Shown in pieces: positions 3,793 to 6,963 of a stretch of DNA of 6,963 nt; positions within the stretch are counted from its first letter, which is position 1; each line of letters starts with the position of its first letter. Below the pieces are notes generated by a model. It was not told the origin of the DNA. It made no database searches and saw only the letters and a program-made list of their open reading frames with translations. Source of the DNA: an uncultured Clostridia bacterium (GTDB lineage: Bacteria > Bacillota > Clostridia > Oscillospirales > Acutalibacteraceae); assembly GCA_937901145.1 (NCBI GenBank), contig CALCHE010000042.1:1-6963 (forward strand), read 5' to 3'. Made by a program: the position numbers and the translations under genes.

Positions 3793-5804
3793 ACCGCCTT
3801 CCTTTCACAGTATTCCGGCAGATTGGCTCTGACCAAAGCTGTAGCGACAGGCGGTGTAACTGCATTACCGCACTTTGCGACCTGCTGTGTCTTCGGATAA
3901 GCCTTTCCGCCCACCTCAAAATCAATTATGTAATCTTCAGGAAATCCCTGAGCATTAAAAAGCTCTCTCGGTTGAAGCATACGCATTTTTATATCGCTGA
4001 TGATATAATCTTCACCGCATATTTTCACAAGAGCAAATCTATCTTTTGTAGTAATTGTGTCAAGCGGCTCATCTACACTCTTTGCATCGCCTGTTGAAAA
4101 ATACTTAACAAGAAAAGACTGCACCTCAGCGTGATGGGCTCCGCTGCAAGCTACCGTTGTAAGAGGCTCGTCCACATTCTGACCGTCCATATTATTACGA
4201 AGGGTGAGTATATGAGCTGTAACAAGGCTGTTATGGTCTTTAGCTGTTACTGTGTCAAGCGGTGCATCTGCCTTACTCCCTGCGCCCTCATAATTACCGC
4301 CGTAGTTTTTCATAATGTGAGCAACAGAAAGAGCATAACGTGGAGCTGTATCAATTGTCATAAGCGGTTCTGATAACTCCTGTCCTCTCACTTCGCCCTC
4401 GGTCTGTTCTGAATGGTACTGAATAAGTGTAGGAGCAACAAGACCGAACCGTGTCGCACCTGCCATTACCGTATCAATGGGTCGGTCTATTTCTTGACCT
4501 TTACTATTCTGATTGAACTTAGTTAGAATAGGTGTTGAAAGATAATGCTTTGTGCTACCTACTACCGTTCCCAATGGTTCCTCAACACTGTTCACTCTCG
4601 GTTCCTGATTTTCCCTTTCACCATAGCCTACAGGAACGATAGAAGGTGCAATAAGAAGATGCTCATTTTTGCTTACAATTGTTGATAAAGGCTCATCGGC
4701 AGGTCTCGTTCTTGAACTTGCAGAGCTTTGATGTCCTATAGCTGTTACAGTAGGTGCAACAAGATAATTCTTATTACCTGTTGTAACAGTTGGAAGAGGT
4801 TCGTCCGCACCTGCACCGATATTTCCTGTACAGTTACTCATAATGGTAGGCGTAACTATTCCATAGCCGTGCTTTGCCGTAACTGTTTTTAACGGTTCAT
4901 CAATGCTCTGACCTCTGAAATTATTACCTGTATGGTTAACCGTAACGATAAACGGTTTAGGATTATCAATAACAAATTTCTTTATGCCTCTTGCAATACG
5001 ACGAAGGGTATTTTCCGCTAAAGGCTTTTCTCTTTCAAAAATGCTCTGTGCAGGAATACTCCAGTCGATGCATTCCGCTGCGGTGCGGTACGGTTTCTTT
5101 TCACCGATAGCAACCTCTAGAGTGTCTTTCGGTGCATGCGTAGCTTCGGGCCATATAATCTTTTTACCATCAGAACGGGCTATGATATATATTCTCGTTC
5201 TTGTGGTAGGTGCACCGTAATCACATGACTTTAACACTCTGTATTCAAGGTCATAGCCAAGACCTTCGGAAAGTGTCTGTGCCATCTTGCAGTCTTCAGC
5301 TATATTCAAAACTGAACACATTTCTCTGAAAGCGGGATGATTCTTCGGTATTCCTTTTGTAAGTGCCAAAAGAAAGCCCTCAAAGGTTTCCCCTGCTCTT
5401 TCCTTAATCGGCTTGTTATCTTCTCCGAGAGGTCCCCAGGATTGAATTTCAGGGACATTTTCAAGCATTATCACTCTCGGTCTGACATCGTGAGCCCACC
5501 TGACTGTTACCCAAGCAAGACCTCTTATATTTTTATCAACAGGCTTTCCGCCTTTAGCTCTCGAAAAGTGAGTACAATCGGGAGAAAACCAGGCAAGTGC
5601 GACAGGATTACCTTCACAAGCACTCTTCGGCTCTACTTCCCACACATCCTCACAGAAGTGCTTTGTGTTCGGATGATTTGCTTTATGCATAGCAATAGCC
5701 TCTTTATCGTGATTTATTGCTATATCAACACTTCTGCCGATGGCATACTCTATACCTGTTGAAGCTCCACCGCCACCGGCAAAGTTATCTACAAATAGTT
5801 CCAT
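3789..5804 (-). CDS. DNA (cytosine-5-) methyltransferase with nine-repeat recognition region
   Basis: Predicted 671 residues, longer than typical 330-450 residue enzymes. It transfers a methyl group from S-adenosylmethionine to C5 of cytosine in DNA. Motif I is DNFAGGGGASTG (6-17). Motif IV is S-P-D-C-T-H-F-S with catalytic Cys77 (P-D-C instead of P-P-C, as in phage relatives). Motif VI is ENV (115-117), motif VIII TRTRIYIIAR (201-210), motif IX RMLQPREL..QGFP (608-622) and motif X GNAVTPP (646-652). Between VIII and IX, where other enzymes carry one target-recognition domain, residues about 285-598 hold nine degenerate repeats. TAGGAGG lies 5 bases before the ATG, overlapping the upstream stop. 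No restriction endonuclease is visible, so it is probably an orphan phage enzyme used for anti-restriction or marking of its own DNA. The target sequence cannot be read from this window. Confidence 0.95.
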   Translation of the reverse strand: MELFVDNFAGGGGASTGIEYAIGRSVDIAINHDKEAIAMHKANHPNTKHFCEDVWEVEPKSACEGNPVALAWFSPDCTHFSRAKGGKPVDKNIRGLAWVTVRWAHDVRPRVIMLENVPEIQSWGPLGEDNKPIKERAGETFEGFLLALTKGIPKNHPAFREMCSVLNIAEDCKMAQTLSEGLGYDLEYRVLKSCDYGAPTTRTRIYIIARSDGKKIIWPEATHAPKDTLEVAIGEKKPYRTAAECIDWSIPAQSIFEREKPLAENTLRRIARGIKKFVIDNPKPFIVTVNHTGNNFRGQSIDEPLKTVTAKHGYGIVTPTIMSNCTGNIGAGADEPLPTVTTGNKNYLVAPTVTAIGHQSSASSRTRPADEPLSTIVSKNEHLLIAPSIVPVGYGERENQEPRVNSVEEPLGTVVGSTKHYLSTPILTKFNQNSKGQEIDRPIDTVMAGATRFGLVAPTLIQYHSEQTEGEVRGQELSEPLMTIDTAPRYALSVAHIMKNYGGNYEGAGSKADAPLDTVTAKDHNSLVTAHILTLRNNMDGQNVDEPLTTVACSGAHHAEVQSFLVKYFSTGDAKSVDEPLDTITTKDRFALVKICGEDYIISDIKMRMLQPRELFNAQGFPEDYIIDFEVGGKAYPKTQQVAKCGNAVTPPVATALVRANLPEYCERKAV
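4011..4952 (-). repeat. Nine degenerate ~35-residue protein repeats in the methyltransferase recognition region
   Basis: Inside the methyltransferase, the core (D/E/S)-(E/R/A)-P-(L/I)-x-T-(V/I) recurs with its proline at residues 304, 336, 372, 410, 442, 480, 515, 547 and 580, giving periods of 32, 36, 38, 32, 38, 35, 32 and 33 residues. Each core is usually followed by T/A-K/G and, about 10 residues later, by a hydrophobic 'L-V-A-P-T-(L/I/V)' strand, and often preceded by G-Q or G-A. The DNA copies are diverged, so this is a protein-level repeat and not a recent tandem duplication. The T-(V/I) pair recalls the T-(L/V/I) signature of target-recognition domains in C5 methyltransferases. Confidence 0.9.
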
Positions 5805-5809
5805 TTCGT

Positions 5810-5816
5810 CCTCCTA
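5810..5816 (-). promoter_or_regulatory. Ribosome-binding site of the methyltransferase
   Basis: The minus strand reads TAGGAGG, 5 bases before the ATG at 5804. Its TAG is the stop codon of the upstream PAPS-reductase-like frame, so termination there places ribosomes directly on the methyltransferase start. Confidence 0.75.
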
Positions 5817-6626
5817 AAATAAACTTAACTGACCGCCTTTATTAACCATACAGCCGTTTTCCCACTCAAAAGGAACACCGACATAATCGAGCACCTTACC
5901 CCAGCCGTATTTTCTGCCCTCATCATCTGTACAACACTCGAACATCCAATACTGCCACGCTCTCTCGTTACGCTCCTTAAGACGGTCAAAACGGTGCGGC
6001 CTTTGTTCCATATGCACACCGAAACCGCATATATCGCACCCGGTACGCTGCGCCTTTGTTGTATATAATTTACCTTCACTGTCCTCTGCTATTTCACCGT
6101 AAATCTCGGGAATTATACTTTCGATATAATGCCAACCGTATTCCGCATTGAAATCCCGATAATATCCATCCAGTGACTCAATAGCAAACTGTTCTCTATA
6201 CCATTTGTCCATTTCCAATGCAAGACGAAGAATATCCTGTCTGCTGAAAATAGCAAACGGCGCAGACCTTATAGTAGACTCTCCGAAGTAGTTACAGCCG
6301 TGGAGCATTAAGGCTTTCGCTCTCCTGCCGCCTTCGGATGCCATAAGTCCTAAAAAAGGGACTGAATTATGTTCTTTCGCCCAATCATCACAGGGCTTTT
6401 CTTTAAGGTAATAACAGCATTTCGAAGAAACGAGAAAATCAGGCTTTCCGTAATTAACGCCCTCATTCTCATTTTCATATCCATCTTTAATAATACCTAT
6501 ACTCTTTGCCTTTTTAAGAGTTTCTTTATTTTTATCTACCCCATAAACTGACTTATAACCAGCCTCTTTAAGTGCCATGGCATAAGACCCACCAATAACA
6601 CCAAGCCCTATAATAACTATTCTCAT
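5814..6626 (-). CDS. Chimeric ORF: TyrA N-terminus joined to C-terminal part of a phage PAPS-reductase-family protein
   Basis: A 270-residue open frame. Residues 1 to about 50 are the Rossmann start of a prephenate dehydrogenase (TyrA): MRIVIIGLGVIGGSYAMALK with G7-L-G9-V-I-G12, and D31 at the end of strand 2 (VYGVDKN) for NAD binding; AAAAGGTG lies 4 bases before the ATG. From about residue 57 onward the protein is the C-terminal half of the PAPS-reductase superfamily: SSKCCYYLKEKP (CC at 70-71), GLMASEGGRRAK, HGCNYFG, then RTGCDICGFGVHME (C197, C200, H205) and GKVLDYVGVPFEW. The N-terminal PP-loop (SGGKDS type) of that family is absent, and TyrA lacks most of its length, so neither half should work. 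The ORF ends in QLSLF. GC is about 31% in 6481-6660 and about 46% in 5821-6120. Confidence 0.85.
   Translation of the reverse strand: MRIVIIGLGVIGGSYAMALKEAGYKSVYGVDKNKETLKKAKSIGIIKDGYENENEGVNYGKPDFLVSSKCCYYLKEKPCDDWAKEHNSVPFLGLMASEGGRRAKALMLHGCNYFGESTIRSAPFAIFSRQDILRLALEMDKWYREQFAIESLDGYYRDFNAEYGWHYIESIIPEIYGEIAEDSEGKLYTTKAQRTGCDICGFGVHMEQRPHRFDRLKERNERAWQYWMFECCTDDEGRKYGWGKVLDYVGVPFEWENGCMVNKGGQLSLF
6455..6480 (-). other. Junction between host-like and phage-like DNA
   Basis: Homology switches here from TyrA (last convincing residues IIKDGYEN, codons down to about 6471) to the PAPS-reductase-like family (from about GKPDFL, 6449). The exact breakpoint cannot be placed better than a couple of dozen bases. 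The frame is kept across the join. The octamer ATGAGGGC, frequent in the phage part, lies at 6466-6459 in the junction. Confidence 0.7.
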
Positions 6627-6630
6627 ATAT

Positions 6631-6638
6631 CACCTTTT
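6631..6638 (-). promoter_or_regulatory. Ribosome-binding site of the tyrA-like start
   Basis: AAAAGGTG on the minus strand, 4 bases before the ATG at 6626. It lies in the 48-base AT-rich spacer after the DAHP synthase stop, which suggests the two host genes are one operon. An A/T-only inverted repeat in the spacer is too weak to call a terminator. Confidence 0.55.
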
Positions 6639-6674
6639 ACATAATTAATACTCAATAATTTAAAAATATATTAA

Positions 6675-6962
6675 TTATAATACCTTACCTTCTATTTCTG
6701 CTAAAGCTTTTACCTTCTTCATTATATCATCAAATAACTCTGGCTTTAATGATTGTTGACCATCACTTAATGCATATTGAGGATTATTATGAACCTCTAT
6801 CATAAGCCCATCTGCACCTGCTGCAATTGCTGCCTTAGCTAGTGGCTCAACTAAATACCAATATCCTGCCGCATGACTTGGATCTATTATTATTGGTAAA
6901 TGAGATAACTTTTTAACTACTGGAATTGCGCTTAAATCTAGAGTATTTCTAGTATAAGTCTC
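6675..6962 (-). CDS. aroF: 3-deoxy-7-phosphoheptulonate (DAHP) synthase, C-terminal part
   Basis: The last 95 codons of a gene that enters from the right edge; no start is in the window. DAHP synthase condenses phosphoenolpyruvate and erythrose 4-phosphate in the first step of the shikimate pathway. Family landmarks are in order: YTRNTLDLSAIPVVKKLSHLP, then I-I-D-P-S-H (the conserved metal/substrate-binding DPSH), then LVEPLAKAAIAAGADGLMIEVH, and finally ALSDGQQSL. This matches the type found in Firmicutes (AroF/AroG class Iβ). The stop TAA is at 6677-6675. Codons are strongly A/T-ending and GC is about 33%, unlike the phage part. The tyrA start 48 bases downstream fits a bacterial aromatic amino acid operon. 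The symbol aroF is the common Clostridia usage. Confidence 0.93.
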   Translation of the reverse strand, partial: ETYTRNTLDLSAIPVVKKLSHLPIIIDPSHAAGYWYLVEPLAKAAIAAGADGLMIEVHNNPQYALSDGQQSLKPELFDDIMKKVKALAEIEGKVL

Positions 6963-6963
6963 A

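Noticed and set aside
4011..4952. Repeat array considered as CRISPR or DNA tandem repeat
   Set aside because: The copies are not identical at DNA level, spacing varies in multiples of three, and the pattern is clear only in protein; it lies within a coding frame.
5337..5762. 141-codon plus-strand open frame
   Set aside because: It lies entirely antisense to conserved methyltransferase motifs I-VI; the composition is that of an antisense shadow.
6641..6678. Inverted repeat ATAATTAA ... TTAATTAT between the DAHP synthase end and the tyrA start, considered as a terminator
   Set aside because: The 8-bp stem is all A/T with a loop of about 22 bases, overlaps the stop codon and lacks a GC stem; such pairs are expected by chance in AT-rich spacers.

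Overview
This window looks like part of a bacteriophage or prophage accessory region from a low-to-mid GC Firmicute, most likely a gut Clostridia (Oscillospiraceae/Lachnospiraceae type). It is joined at its right end to a fragment of a bacterial aromatic amino acid operon. The evidence is the dense packing of very small genes, purine-rich Shine-Dalgarno sequences before most of them, ASCH/DUF3850 and zinc-ribbon proteins typical of Clostridia phages, and use of the ordinary stop codons. Every gene I can support lies on the minus strand, so the biological order runs from right to left.

Right end (6675-6962): the C-terminal 95 residues of a DAHP synthase (shikimate pathway, step 1). After 48 AT-rich bases comes the start of a TyrA-like prephenate dehydrogenase at 6626. 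After about 50 residues (around 6455-6480) that frame changes without a stop into the C-terminal part of a phage PAPS-reductase-family protein, which ends at 5814 in the pentapeptide QLSLF. Hand-counted GC is about 31-33% on the host-like side and about 46% on the phage-like side. The ORF 5814-6626 is therefore a chimera, made either by a real recombination or by a metagenome assembly join.

Centre (3789-5804): a 671-residue C5 cytosine methyltransferase. Its target-recognition region is a nine-fold degenerate repeat built around D-E-P-L-x-T-V/I. It is translationally coupled (ATGA overlap) to an ASCH-domain protein (3214-3792).

Left part (1-3211): a tightly coupled chain of about a dozen small phage genes. 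They include a second ASCH-like protein (DUF3850), a zinc ribbon protein, several Cys-rich small proteins, a ParB-like domain protein and two paralogous copies of a two-gene cassette. One copy of the cassette has a downstream member that looks fused and frameshifted (1056-1267). Almost every junction is a 1-26 base overlap, mostly ATGA, TGATG or TAATG, so this is one polycistronic unit. No promoter, terminator, tRNA, CRISPR array, integrase or structural phage gene is visible. There is no gene-free stretch longer than about 50 bases.

Taken together the phage part looks like a DNA-modification and host-takeover accessory block: a methyltransferase with an expanded recognition region, a sulfur-chemistry (PAPS reductase superfamily) enzyme with a sliding-clamp-like tail, and two ASCH-fold proteins that may bind nucleic acid. 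The functional link between them is inference.
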